A DNA stretch of 64,000 bases from Mycolicibacterium sp. CBMA 247 (GCF_009729095.1 NZ_VTGX01000004.1:248001-312000); one strand, 5' to 3'. Counted from the first letter of the stretch, positions 27,342 through 35,598 are shown. A program made the numbers and translations. The notes: generated by a model not told the origin, from the sequence alone.

Positions 27342-28145
27342 ATGACCGTGACCCGCGAGTACCCCGCCGTCGAAGATGTGTCCGTGTCCCTGGAGGACGG
27401 GGTGCTGTCGGTGACACTCAATCGACCCGACAGCCTCAATTCCCTGACCCAGGACATGCTCGTTGCGATCGCCGACGTCATGGAGCTGGCCGCCACCGAC
27501 GCCGAGGTTCGCGTGGTACGCCTGGGCGGCGCGGGCCGCGGATTCAGCTCAGGCGCCGGCCTCAGTGAAGAAGACCAGAACGCCAAGAGCCACGACGCCG
27601 AAGGCGTGCTCGACGCCGCCAACCGCGCCGTCGCCTCCATCGTGGCGCTGCCCAAGCCCGTCGTGGCCGTGGTGCAGGGTCCCGCGGCAGGCGTCGGGGT
27701 GTCGCTAGCCCTGGCCTGCGATGTCGTGCTCGCCTCGGAGGCGGCCTTCTTCCTGTTGGCCTTCACCAAGATCGGGCTGATGCCCGACGGCGGTGCGTCG
27801 GCTCTCGTTGCCGCGAACATCGGACGGATCCGGGCCATGCGCCTGGCGCTACTGGCCGAGCGGCTCACCGCCACCGAGGCCTACGACTGGGGCCTGATCA
27901 GCGGGGTGTACCCGGCCGACGAGTTCGACGCCGCAGTGGACAAGGTCATCGCCAAGCTGCGGTCCGGTCCGGCGGTCGCCCTGCGCAAGACCAAGCAGGC
28001 CGTCAACGCAGCCACCCTCACCGAGCTCGAGAGCGCGTTCGCCCTCGAACGCGAGGGCCAGCTGCAACTGCTGGTGTCGGACGATTTCCGCGAGGGCACC
28101 CGAGCCTTCCAGCAGAACCGCCGCCCGGAGTTCACCCAGCAGTAA
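27342..28145 (+). CDS. crotonase-fold protein, EchA10-like
   Basis: This 267-residue protein has the crotonase core: SLNSLT near the N-terminus, the oxyanion segment RGFSSGAGLS and VQGPAAGVGVSLALACD, then FTKIGLMPDGGAS. The two hydratase glutamates are not conserved: the first position is Ser in GVGVSLA, and the second lies in FTKIGLMPD. A hydratase role is therefore doubtful; enoyl-CoA isomerase or another crotonase reaction using the Asp of MPDGG is more likely. It is divergent from mcr with 134 bp between, suggesting coordinated expression. Confidence 0.83.
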   Translation: MTVTREYPAVEDVSVSLEDGVLSVTLNRPDSLNSLTQDMLVAIADVMELAATDAEVRVVRLGGAGRGFSSGAGLSEEDQNAKSHDAEGVLDAANRAVASIVALPKPVVAVVQGPAAGVGVSLALACDVVLASEAAFFLLAFTKIGLMPDGGASALVAANIGRIRAMRLALLAERLTATEAYDWGLISGVYPADEFDAAVDKVIAKLRSGPAVALRKTKQAVNAATLTELESAFALEREGQLQLLVSDDFREGTRAFQQNRRPEFTQQ

Positions 28146-28151
28146 GCACTT

Positions 28152-28178
28152 GCCGGCGGTCGCCGGCACGCCGCCGGC
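28152..28178 (+). terminator. GC-rich hairpin after the crotonase gene
   Basis: GCCGGCGG (28152-28159) pairs with CCGCCGGC (28171-28178) around an 11-nt loop, seven bases after the crotonase stop. No T-tract follows. Confidence 0.45.
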
Positions 28179-28211
28179 GAAAATCGTTGGACTCGACCGG
28201 CTCCGGGTAGG

Positions 28212-28226
28212 CAACATCGAATGTTG
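28212..28226. promoter_or_regulatory. palindrome overlapping the MFS gene start
   Basis: CAACATCGAATGTTG has perfect 6-bp arms. Its last base is the first base of the GTG start codon at 28226, so a bound protein would block expression. Confidence 0.3.
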
Positions 28227-29512
28227 TGAGCATGCAGCACGACACCCAGGCCTCAGTTGAGGAGACCGGCGGTTGGCGTGTCCTCGCCCCCTTCCGCATC
28301 CGTGAATATCGGCTGCTGATCGCCGCGGTGACGTTGTCGATCTTCGCCGAGGGCATGTGGTCGGTGGTGATGGCGTTGCAGGTCATCGCGATCGACAACG
28401 ATCCGGCCTCGCTGTCGCTGGTAGCCACCTGCCTCGGTGTCGGCCTGGTGGCGTTCGTCCTCATCGGCGGCATCACCGCCGACCGGATCAACCAGCGCGC
28501 GATCATCATCGCGGTCGAAACGGTCAATCTGGTGACGGTCTCGACGATTGCGGCGCTCGGCCTTCTCGACGCGCTCAAGGTCTGGCACATGGCCGTCGCA
28601 TCAGGCATTCTCGGCATCGCCGCGGCGTTCTTCTTCCCGGCCTACAGTGCGCTGCTGCCGCGCATCCTGCCGCCCGAACAGCTGTTGGCGGCCAACGGCG
28701 TCGAGGGTGTGGTGCGCCCGGTCTTCCAGCGTTCGATCGGCCCGGCATTGGCGGGCATGGTGATCGCCGCGACCTTCCCCTCACTGGGTGCGGTGGTGGT
28801 GGCCGTGCTGTTCGGACTCGGCCTCGTTCTACTGGTGGCCACCCGCCCAACCACGGATTCTGCTGTGGCGCAGGACGATATCGAACGGCCACATGTATTG
28901 CGCGATCTGCGTGACGGTTTCGCGTTCATGGTGCGCACCCCATGGCTGCTGTGGACGTTGTTATTCGCCAGCCTGTTCGTGCTCGTCATCCTCGGGCCGA
29001 TCGAGGTGCTGCTGCCGTTCATCGCCCAGGACCGGTTCGCCGACGGCGCCCGGGCCTACGGATTCATCCTGGCGTTCTACGGATTCGGCAGCGCGCTGGG
29101 GGCATTGACGGTGTCCTCACGCCGGATGCCACGTCGCTATCTGACCACAATGATGCTGATGTGGGGACTGGGTTCGGTCCCACTCGTGATCGTCGGCATC
29201 ACCTCGTCGTTCCCGTTGATGGCAGCCGCCACGTTCTGCATCGGCGTGACCGACGGTGCCGCGGTGGTGATCTGGGGAACGCTCCTGCAGCGCCGGGTGC
29301 CGACGGAGATGCTGGGCCGGGTGTCGAGCCTGGACTTCTTCGTATCGCTGGCGTTCCTGCCGCTGTCGTTCGCGATCGTCGGGCCGCTGTCGAAGGTGGT
29401 CTCGATGGAGTCCATCTTCTTGGTCGCCGGGCTGGTGCCTGCGCTACTGGCCGTGGTGGCCGTGGCCGCGGCGCGGATGCCGCGCGACGAGCTGGCGCAC
29501 CCGCTGCGCTAG
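28226..29512 (+). CDS. MFS transporter
   Basis: This 428-residue protein has about 12 hydrophobic helices and the MFS pattern FRIREYRLLIAAVTLSIFAEGMW at the start. Motif A-like GGITADRINQR follows helix 2, and LLPFIAQDRFADGARAYGFIL opens the second half. It resembles the Bcr/TsgA-like or enterobactin-exporter-like permease group. It probably exports a small molecule, unidentified. GTG 28226 or ATG 28232 may be the start. Confidence 0.83.
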   Translation: MSMQHDTQASVEETGGWRVLAPFRIREYRLLIAAVTLSIFAEGMWSVVMALQVIAIDNDPASLSLVATCLGVGLVAFVLIGGITADRINQRAIIIAVETVNLVTVSTIAALGLLDALKVWHMAVASGILGIAAAFFFPAYSALLPRILPPEQLLAANGVEGVVRPVFQRSIGPALAGMVIAATFPSLGAVVVAVLFGLGLVLLVATRPTTDSAVAQDDIERPHVLRDLRDGFAFMVRTPWLLWTLLFASLFVLVILGPIEVLLPFIAQDRFADGARAYGFILAFYGFGSALGALTVSSRRMPRRYLTTMMLMWGLGSVPLVIVGITSSFPLMAAATFCIGVTDGAAVVIWGTLLQRRVPTEMLGRVSSLDFFVSLAFLPLSFAIVGPLSKVVSMESIFLVAGLVPALLAVVAVAAARMPRDELAHPLR

Positions 29513-29520
29513 GTGGCGGG

Positions 29521-30051
29521 TTACTCCGCTGATCGATGCAACCCGGTGAGGTGCGTGTAGGCCGTGGCGTTGAGCTGGTTGTGGCCGACCTCGTCGTCGC
29601 TGAGCTCTCGGCGCACCTTCGCCGGGACACCCGCCACCAGCGACCGCGGCGGCACCACCATGCCCTGCGGCACCACCGCACCGGCCGCCACCAGCGAACC
29701 CGCGCCGATCACCGCACCGTTGAGCACCACCGCACCCATACCGACCAGGCTGTCCCGCTCGACGGTGCAGCCGTGCAGCACCACGTTGTGGCCCACCGTG
29801 ACCCCGGTGGCGACCCGGCACGGGAACCCCGGGTCGACGTGGACGGTCACCCCGTCCTGGATGTTGCTGTTCTCCCCGACCTCGATGGGCTCGACCTCGG
29901 CGCGCAGCGTGGCGCCGTACCAGACACTGACACCGGCGGCCAGCGAAACCTGGCCGATCACACTGGCATTGGGGGCGACCCAGGCGTCCGGGTCGATGTG
30001 CGGAGTATGACCGGCGACGGACACGATCAACGGCTCAGGCATGCCGGTCAT
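29521..30051 (-). CDS. gamma-carbonic-anhydrase-like hexapeptide-repeat protein
   Basis: This 176-residue left-handed beta-helix protein has the three zinc histidines of the gamma-class: His71 (VTVHVDPG), His88 and His93 (VGHNVVLHG). Hexapeptide repeats run from about residue 20 to 140. It resembles CaiE/PaaY/YrdA proteins, some of which are carbonic anhydrases or CoA-thioester-related. It is convergent with the MFS gene (8 bp apart). The start may be ATG 30051 or 30042. Confidence 0.88.
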   Translation of the reverse strand: MTGMPEPLIVSVAGHTPHIDPDAWVAPNASVIGQVSLAAGVSVWYGATLRAEVEPIEVGENSNIQDGVTVHVDPGFPCRVATGVTVGHNVVLHGCTVERDSLVGMGAVVLNGAVIGAGSLVAAGAVVPQGMVVPPRSLVAGVPAKVRRELSDDEVGHNQLNATAYTHLTGLHRSAE

Positions 30052-30170
30052 GGTAGACAGCCGACCCGTCCGCTCATGCGGGTGGCATGTTTTTGACGAT
30101 TGCTGTCGTTCATGCCACTGGTCCCGGCAGCTGCCCTCGACAACAGTGATCGGGTGGCTCGAATCCTCAA

Positions 30171-30420
30171 CCGGGCTGGGCCTGGGTGGTCGCCGCGGTG
30201 AGCTTCGTGGCGATCCTGGGCGGGGCCGTGCTGGCGATGTCGGTCAACATGATGCTGTACGGGCGTGGCGACCGTCACCACCCGCTGGTTCGAACACCGC
30301 CGCGGGCTGGTCACCGGTGTGCTCACCGCCGCCAGTGCCACCGGTCAACCACTGTCCCTGCCGGTCGTCGCGGCGCTGTGCGCGAGTATTCGAAAAGCCC
30401 AGTTCACAGGCCCTGAGAAG
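30171..30420 (+). pseudogene. degraded MFS transporter fragment
   Basis: Two pieces of an MFS protein survive in different frames. The first (30180-30260) reads AWVVAAVSFVAILGGA joined directly to VLAMSVNMMLYG, so the part between helices 1 and 2 is missing. The second (30262-30400) reads VATVTTRWFEHRRGLVTGVL and continues ATGQPLSLPVVAAL, the helix 4-5 region. Internal deletions and a frame change show it is non-functional. The rest of the 554-bp gap (30052-30170 and 30421-30605) holds no recognised gene; the end should contain the fasciclin promoter. Confidence 0.65.
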
Positions 30421-30605
30421 GTCCGAGTCGACACTTCGGCTTTGCTGTAACCGCTTCGTTACCCTTACCATCCGATGCGGCGCCGCGGGGAACGCTGAGG
30501 CTGTAGTGCTCGCGGTCGCTCGCCATAGTCGCGCCGAGAACCGTGTAACGCGTCACCGGCAGCCGACGATTACAGGCTAGGCATGAGCGGGAGGAAAACC
30601 CACCG

Positions 30606-31316
30606 ATGAAGAATCGCACCAAGACATTGGGCTTCGCTGCGGCGGTCGCCGCGATTACGGCGTCGCTGCCGTTGGCGGTCACCGCCTACGCCGACCCGGC
30701 GCCGACGACCACCACCGCCCCGGTGGTGGAGATCCCCGACCCGCAGGGCTCGGGCTGCGACAACTTCAAGAAGGCGATGCCGGACTGGAAGAGCCTCGCG
30801 GATCTGCCGGCAGGCAAGGTTCTGGCCAGCATCCCGGACATCAGCACGTTCAACGCCGCGGTGTCCGGTGGGCTGAACCCGAGCGTCAACATCGTGCCGG
30901 TGCTCGACAACGGCCCGTACGTGATCTTCGCGCCGACCAATGACGCGTTCGCGGCCCTTGAGCCCGGCAAGCTCGACGCGCTGAAGGCCGACGCGGCAGC
31001 GCTCACCAGCCTGGACTACTACCACGCGTTCCTGGGCCTGCTCGGTCCCGACGACGTGAAGGGCCAGCGGCCCACCCAGCAGGGCGCCGAGGTCAAGGTG
31101 ACCGGCAAGGGTGGCGACATCAAGGTCAATGACACCGCCAAGCTCGTCTGCGGTCCCATCCAGGCCCAGAACGCCCGGATCTACCTGATCGACACCGTGC
31201 TGGATCCCAACGCTCCGCCGGAGAGCCTGGTGCCGTCGATCACGGGCACCAGCACGACGACCACCACCAAGGCCGCGGAGTCGGCAACCCCGGCCGCCGA
31301 CGCGCCGATCGGCTGA
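30606..31316 (+). CDS. secreted fasciclin-domain protein, MPT70/MPT83-like
   Basis: This 236-residue protein has a Sec signal peptide (predicted cleavage AYA-DP after residue 29), a Thr/Pro linker and one fasciclin (FAS1) domain: SIPDISTFNAAVSGGL, YVIFAPTNDAFAAL, and a late LIDTVLDP strand. A Thr-rich tail follows. Two cysteines (GSGCDN and KLVCGP) may form the disulphide seen in MPT70-type antigens. No lipobox or membrane anchor is visible, so it is probably released or wall-associated. GGGAGG lies just before the ATG. The known family is linked to adhesion and SigK control, but no clear SigK promoter was found here. Confidence 0.9.
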   Translation: MKNRTKTLGFAAAVAAITASLPLAVTAYADPAPTTTTAPVVEIPDPQGSGCDNFKKAMPDWKSLADLPAGKVLASIPDISTFNAAVSGGLNPSVNIVPVLDNGPYVIFAPTNDAFAALEPGKLDALKADAAALTSLDYYHAFLGLLGPDDVKGQRPTQQGAEVKVTGKGGDIKVNDTAKLVCGPIQAQNARIYLIDTVLDPNAPPESLVPSITGTSTTTTTKAAESATPAADAPIG

Positions 31317-31326
31317 TTTTTCCCTG

Positions 31327-31388
31327 CGCGAGCAGACGCAAAAGTGCCCCAAATCGCTTGATTTGGGGCACTTTTGTGTCTGCTCGCG
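31327..31388. terminator. very long bidirectional hairpin between convergent genes
   Basis: Bases 31327-31355 pair with 31360-31388 as a 29-pair stem with a 4-nt GCTT loop. There is one G:T wobble (31338/31377) and no other mismatch. It has a GC-rich outer part, an A/T run in the middle and a GC-rich tip. It lies between the fasciclin stop and the acyl-CoA dehydrogenase stop, so it can terminate both transcripts. Confidence 0.85.
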
Positions 31389-31412
31389 AGAAAGGCCTAG
31401 ACGCCGGGCCGG

Positions 31413-32555
31413 CTATACGCCCAAGTCGCGTCCGATGATCTCCTTCATGATCTCGGTGGTGCCACCGAAGATCGTCTGGATGCGTCCGTCCACGTAGGCC
31501 CGCGCGACGCGGTACTCCATCATGTAGCCGTAGCCGCCGTGCAGCTGCACGCAGTTGTCGATGACCTTCTTGGCGACCTCGGTGGCCCACCACTTGGCTT
31601 TCGCCGCCTCGACCGCAGTCAGCTCACCATCGACGACGGCCTGCAGGCAGCGGTCGATGTAGGTCTCGGTGACCTCCAGCTCGGTGTCCATCTCGGCGAG
31701 CAGGAACCGGTTGTGCTGGAAGCTGCCGATCGGCTGGCCGAAGGCCTTGCGGTCCTTGGCGTACTGCAGGGTCTCCTGCCACACCGCCCGCGCACCGTAG
31801 ATCGCCGAGATGGCGATCGAGAGCCGCTCCGAGGGCAGGTTGGTCATCAGGTGGTAGAAACCGCGACCTTCCTTGCCCAGCAGGTTGGCGTTGGGCACTC
31901 GCACGTTCTCGAAGTGCAGCTCGGAGGTGTCCTGCGAGTGCAGGCCCATCTTGTCGAGCTTGCGGCCGCGGCCGAAGCCCTCCATGCCCCGTTCCACCAC
32001 GAACAGCGTGAAGCCCTTGTGGCCGGCCTCGGGATCGGTCCGGGCGACCACGACGACGAGGTCGCTGTTGATGCCCGAGGAGATGAACGTCTTGGAGCCG
32101 TTGATGATCCAGTCGTCACCGTCGCGCACGGCCGAGGTGCGGATGCCGGCCAGGTCGCTGCCGGCGCCGGGCTCGGTCATCGCGATCGCGATGATCAGCT
32201 CGCCGCTGGCGATGCCGGGCATCCAGCGCTTCTTCTGCTCCTCGTTGGCCAGTTCCTTGAAGTACGGGCCGACGACATCGTTGTGCAGGCTCAGCGCCGG
32301 GCCGTGCACACCGGCGCGGGCGATCTCCTCATCGATGATGGCGTTGAACCGGAAGTCATCCGAGCCGCCGCCGCCATACTCCTCGGGCATGTTGAAGCCG
32401 ATGACGCCGTACTTGCCCGCGGCCGTGTACGCCGACCGGTCGACGATGCGCTCGGTCTCCCACTTCTCGGCGTTGGGGACGAGCTCACGCTCGATGTACT
32501 CCTTGACCGTCTCGCGGAACGCCTCGTGTTCTGCGGTATAGATCTGTCGCTTCAT
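31413..32555 (-). CDS. acyl-CoA dehydrogenase (FadE type)
   Basis: This 380-residue FAD flavoprotein introduces the alpha-beta double bond into an acyl-CoA. The FAD-binding segments AMTEPGAGSDLAGI (125-138) and INGSKTFISSG (151-161) are intact, and QLHGGYGYM lies in the C-terminal helix domain. The usual Tyr-Glu-Gly base near the C-terminus is replaced by Phe-Gly-Gly (IFGGTTEIM). Glu243 in NLPSERLSIA occupies the position used as base by isovaleryl-CoA dehydrogenases, suggesting a branched or short-chain substrate. ATG 32555 (MKRQIYTAEHE) matches the family; upstream frame is shadow. It is third in a thiolase-crotonase-dehydrogenase operon. Confidence 0.9.
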   Translation of the reverse strand: MKRQIYTAEHEAFRETVKEYIERELVPNAEKWETERIVDRSAYTAAGKYGVIGFNMPEEYGGGGSDDFRFNAIIDEEIARAGVHGPALSLHNDVVGPYFKELANEEQKKRWMPGIASGELIIAIAMTEPGAGSDLAGIRTSAVRDGDDWIINGSKTFISSGINSDLVVVVARTDPEAGHKGFTLFVVERGMEGFGRGRKLDKMGLHSQDTSELHFENVRVPNANLLGKEGRGFYHLMTNLPSERLSIAISAIYGARAVWQETLQYAKDRKAFGQPIGSFQHNRFLLAEMDTELEVTETYIDRCLQAVVDGELTAVEAAKAKWWATEVAKKVIDNCVQLHGGYGYMMEYRVARAYVDGRIQTIFGGTTEIMKEIIGRDLGV

Positions 32556-32574
32556 ATCGCCTTCTCCGCTTGGC

Positions 32575-33378
32575 TTACTTGGCTTTCCAGACCGGCTGAC
32601 GCTTCTGGGCGAAGGCCAGCGGCCCTTCCTTGGCGTCCTCGGTCCGCAGCAGGGTGCCGAATTCGCGGTTGGTGCGCTTCCAGCCGTCCTTGTCACCGGT
32701 GATGACGCCGTCGTCGGCGCCGTAGGCGACGCGCTTGCTGGCCTGTACCGCCAGCGGTGCGTTGCAGGTGATCCGTTCGGCCAGCTTGAGTGCCGCGTCG
32801 ACAACGGTGCCGTCGGGCACCACGTGGTTGATCAGGCCCCATTTGAGCGCGTCGGCCGAGGACATCGGCTCGCCGGTGAACAGCAGCTCGAGCGCCACCT
32901 TGCGGGGCAGTTGCTCGGCGATGCGGAACACCCCGCCGGCACCGGCGATCAAACCTCGCTTCACCTCCGGCAGACCGAATTTCGCGCCTTCCTCGGCGAC
33001 GACCAGGTCACTGGCCAGGGCCAGTTCGGTGCCGCCGCCCAGGGCGGTGCCGTTGACAGCGGCGATGGTCGGCTTGTCGATGAAATGGCTGACATAGCCG
33101 GCGAATCCGTATTCCGAATGGTCGGGGTGAAAGAGGTTCTCGCCCCGCGAGATCGCCTTCAGGTCGGCACCGGCACAGAACGACTTGTCGCCTGCCCCGG
33201 TGAGCACCACGGCCCGGATCTCGGGATCCTGCTGGGCCTGCTCCAGCGCATCACCGACGGCGATGCTGACCGAGGCGTTGATCGCGTTGCGCGCCTCGGG
33301 CCGGTTGATCGTGATGAGCAGTACGTCATCGTTCTTGCCTCTGCGCTCTACGAGCGCGCCCGGCTGATTCTCGGTCAC
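32575..33378 (-). CDS. enoyl-CoA hydratase (crotonase family)
   Basis: This 267-residue crotonase has both catalytic glutamates: GGGTELALASD (first) and FGLPEVKRGLIAGAGG (second). The oxyanion segments are SFCAGADLK and AVNGTALGGG. The reaction is hydration of 2-enoyl-CoA. GTG 33378 overlaps the thiolase stop as GTGA, and the dehydrogenase begins 19 bp after its stop, so all three enzymes of a beta-oxidation round are in one operon. Confidence 0.91.
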   Translation of the reverse strand: MTENQPGALVERRGKNDDVLLITINRPEARNAINASVSIAVGDALEQAQQDPEIRAVVLTGAGDKSFCAGADLKAISRGENLFHPDHSEYGFAGYVSHFIDKPTIAAVNGTALGGGTELALASDLVVAEEGAKFGLPEVKRGLIAGAGGVFRIAEQLPRKVALELLFTGEPMSSADALKWGLINHVVPDGTVVDAALKLAERITCNAPLAVQASKRVAYGADDGVITGDKDGWKRTNREFGTLLRTEDAKEGPLAFAQKRQPVWKAK

Positions 33379-34532
33379 AGGAGCTCCAGGATGGTCGCAT
33401 TGGCCTGGCCGCCACCCTCGCACATGGTCTGCAGGCCATACTGAATGTTGTTGTCCCGCATGTGGTACAGCAGGGTGGTCAGGATGCGCGCACCTGAGCC
33501 GCCGAGCGGGTGGCCCAGCGCGATGGCACCGCCGTTGGGGTTGAGGCGGTTCTCGTCGGCACCGATCTCCTTCAGCCAGGCCATCGGAACCGGGGCGAAC
33601 GCCTCGTTGACCTCGAAGGCACCGATCGCGTCGACGCTCAGGCCGGACTTGGCCAGCGCCTTCTGGGTGGCCGGGATCGGCGCGGTCAGCATGATGACCG
33701 GGTCGGCGCCGGCGAGCACGGCGGTATGCACCTTGGCAAGCGGCTTGAGCCCCAGCGCTTTTGCCTTCTCGGCCGACATGATGAGCAGCGCGGCCGAACC
33801 GTCGGAGATCTGGCTGGAGTTACCGGCGTGGATCACGCCGTCCTCCTTGAAAGCGGGCTTGATCTTGGCCATGGACTCGACAGTGCCACCGCGGCGGATG
33901 CCACCGTCTTCCAGAACTGCGCTTTCGTTGCCGTGCTCGTCCTTTACCTTGATCCCGACGATCTGATCCTTGAAGGCACCGGAATCCTGTGCGGCGGCGG
34001 CCTTCTCGTGCGAACGCAGCGAGAACTCGTCGAGCTGGGTGCGCGACAGCCCCCACTGCTCGGCGATCATCTCGGCGCCGACACCCTGGTTGGGCGTCTG
34101 GTCGTAGCGGGCCCGGAAGGCCTCCGGGTAGGGGTGCCCACCGTTGGCCAGCGAGGAGCCCATCGGGGTGCGCGACATCGACTCGACGCCACCGGCGACG
34201 ACGACGTCGTAGTGGCCAGCGATCACACCGGCGACGGCGAAGTGCAGGGACTGCTGGCTGGAACCGCACTGGCGATCGACGGTCACACCGGGAACGGTCT
34301 CGGGCCATCCGGCGGTCAGCACGGCGGTGCGGGCGATGTCGAGCGCCTGCTCACCGGCCTGCATGACACAGCCCCAGATGACGTCGTCGACGAGCGCGGG
34401 GTCGATCCCGGCACGCTGCACCAGGCCGTTGAGCACCTGGGCCGACAGCTCCGCCGGATGCACACCCGACAGGGCGCCGTTGCGCTTCCCGACAGGCGAC
34501 CGGACAGCCTCGACGATGACGGCTTCAGCCAT
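33375..34532 (-). CDS. acetyl-CoA C-acyltransferase (thiolase)
   Basis: This 385-residue degradative-type thiolase has the nucleophile Cys89 in DRQCGSSQQSLHFA, His341 in GGAIALGHPLGGSGAR and the second Cys371 in CEGGGQANA. It cleaves 3-ketoacyl-CoA to acetyl-CoA (or propionyl-CoA) and a shortened acyl-CoA. It is first gene of the operon with crotonase and acyl-CoA dehydrogenase and is divergent from the FadR-type regulator. A long perfect inverted repeat lies in the shared promoter. Confidence 0.92.
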   Translation of the reverse strand: MAEAVIVEAVRSPVGKRNGALSGVHPAELSAQVLNGLVQRAGIDPALVDDVIWGCVMQAGEQALDIARTAVLTAGWPETVPGVTVDRQCGSSQQSLHFAVAGVIAGHYDVVVAGGVESMSRTPMGSSLANGGHPYPEAFRARYDQTPNQGVGAEMIAEQWGLSRTQLDEFSLRSHEKAAAAQDSGAFKDQIVGIKVKDEHGNESAVLEDGGIRRGGTVESMAKIKPAFKEDGVIHAGNSSQISDGSAALLIMSAEKAKALGLKPLAKVHTAVLAGADPVIMLTAPIPATQKALAKSGLSVDAIGAFEVNEAFAPVPMAWLKEIGADENRLNPNGGAIALGHPLGGSGARILTTLLYHMRDNNIQYGLQTMCEGGGQANATILELL

Positions 34533-34601
34533 GACTTCTCCTTTGAAGGGTGGGCGGTGCTACCCCAGTGGGGCCCAATGGGGCGCTCGAGGTGAAAATA
34601 G

Positions 34602-34632
34602 ACCAGTAGGTTTACTAGGTCAACCTACTGGT
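34602..34632. promoter_or_regulatory. long operator-like inverted repeat, thiolase/FadR-type promoter
   Basis: ACCAGTAGGTT (34602-34612) and AACCTACTGGT (34622-34632) are perfect 11-bp arms separated by nine bases. It lies 69 bp before the thiolase ATG and 102 bp before the regulator GTG. The GGT/ACC half-sites fit FadR/GntR-family operators. Confidence 0.6.
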
Positions 34633-34687
34633 TGGTAGACGGCGAGGTTCCGTTCGTCCGGTGAACAGATGGTTTACTGAGTTGTAC

Positions 34688-34707
34688 AGCTGGCCGTCCG
34701 GCCAGCT
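34688..34707. promoter_or_regulatory. second inverted repeat in the FadR-type gene leader
   Basis: AGCTGGCCG and CGGCCAGCT flank a TC dinucleotide, 27 bp before the GTG. It could be an operator or form a tight hairpin in the mRNA leader. Confidence 0.35.
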
Positions 34708-34734
34708 CGAAGTTGTCCTACCTGGGAGTGTCTG

Positions 34735-35526
34735 GTGGCTCGAACCACACCACTGGCGCCGATGATCGGCCCAGACTCGATCACACCGCAAGCCCCGGTC
34801 CGTTCCCCCAAGACCGCCGAGCTCGTCGCAGGCACGTTACGGCGCATGGTCGTCGACGGCCAACTCAAAGATGGCGACTTCCTGCCCAACGAAGCCGAGC
34901 TCATGGGGCATTTCGGGGTCAGCCGGCCGACGCTGCGCGAGGCCGTGCGAGTACTGGAGTCCGAGCGCCTGGTCGAGGTGCGACGCGGCTCCCGCACGGG
35001 CGCCCGGGTTCGAGTGCCCGGCCCCGAGATCGTCGCCCGCCCGGCCGGTCTGCTGCTCGAACTCTCCGGCGCCGATATCGCCGACCTACTGGTGGGGCGT
35101 GCGGCGATCGAGCCGATGGCCGCACGACTGCTGGCCGAGAAGGGCGACGAGGCGGCGTTCACCGAACTGGAGCGCATGCTCGACGAGCACATCCCGGATG
35201 ACTACCAGTCGGACCGGCTGGCCGAGACCACCGGCGATTTTCACCGACGCGTGGTCGAACTGTCGGGCAATGCCACGCTGGGCATCATGGCCGGCATGCT
35301 GCACGAGATCACCGTGCGGCACCACGCCTTCCTGTTCAAGGAGCGCCGGCCGGTGTCGAAGTCCGACTACGACAAGCTGATGCGGTCCTATCGCAAGCTG
35401 ATTCAGCTCATCCGCTCCGGCGACGGCGACGCCGCAGAATCACACTGGCGCAAGCACCTGGACACTGCGCGCATCCTCATGCTGCAGGGCATCGAGAGCG
35501 TCAAAGTGCGCGACGTCATGCGCTGA
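34735..35526 (+). CDS. GntR/FadR family transcriptional regulator with FCD domain
   Basis: This 263-residue regulator has an N-terminal winged HTH (LVAGTLRRMVVDGQLKDGDF, NEAELMGHFGVSRPTLREAVRVLESERLVEVRRGSRTGARV). The all-helical FCD ligand domain has metal-binding-type residues in ETTGDFHRRVVEL and MLHEITVRHHAF. FCD regulators sense small carboxylates or acyl-CoAs. It is divergent from the thiolase-crotonase-dehydrogenase operon and probably controls it through the inverted repeat at 34602. Translation starts at GTG 34735 with GGGAG upstream. Confidence 0.9.
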   Translation: MARTTPLAPMIGPDSITPQAPVRSPKTAELVAGTLRRMVVDGQLKDGDFLPNEAELMGHFGVSRPTLREAVRVLESERLVEVRRGSRTGARVRVPGPEIVARPAGLLLELSGADIADLLVGRAAIEPMAARLLAEKGDEAAFTELERMLDEHIPDDYQSDRLAETTGDFHRRVVELSGNATLGIMAGMLHEITVRHHAFLFKERRPVSKSDYDKLMRSYRKLIQLIRSGDGDAAESHWRKHLDTARILMLQGIESVKVRDVMR

Positions 35527-35531
35527 GCCCA

Positions 35532-35589
35532 TCGAAACTGCGGTCAGATCGCGATTCCCGGCAATATCGCGATCTGCGCGCAGTTTCGA
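35532..35589. terminator. long imperfect hairpin between convergent genes
   Basis: TCGAAACTGCG (35532-35542) pairs with 35579-35589, and CAGATCGCGAT (35545-35555) pairs with 35566-35576. A 2x2 internal mismatch separates the stems and the loop is 10 nt. It lies between the FadR-type stop and the stop of the gene at 35599. Confidence 0.75.
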
Positions 35590-35598
35590 GGGCGATCG

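Noticed and set aside
30469..30500. Possible SigK promoter (CCATCC) before the fasciclin gene
   Set aside because: No CGAAT-type -10 at the right spacing.
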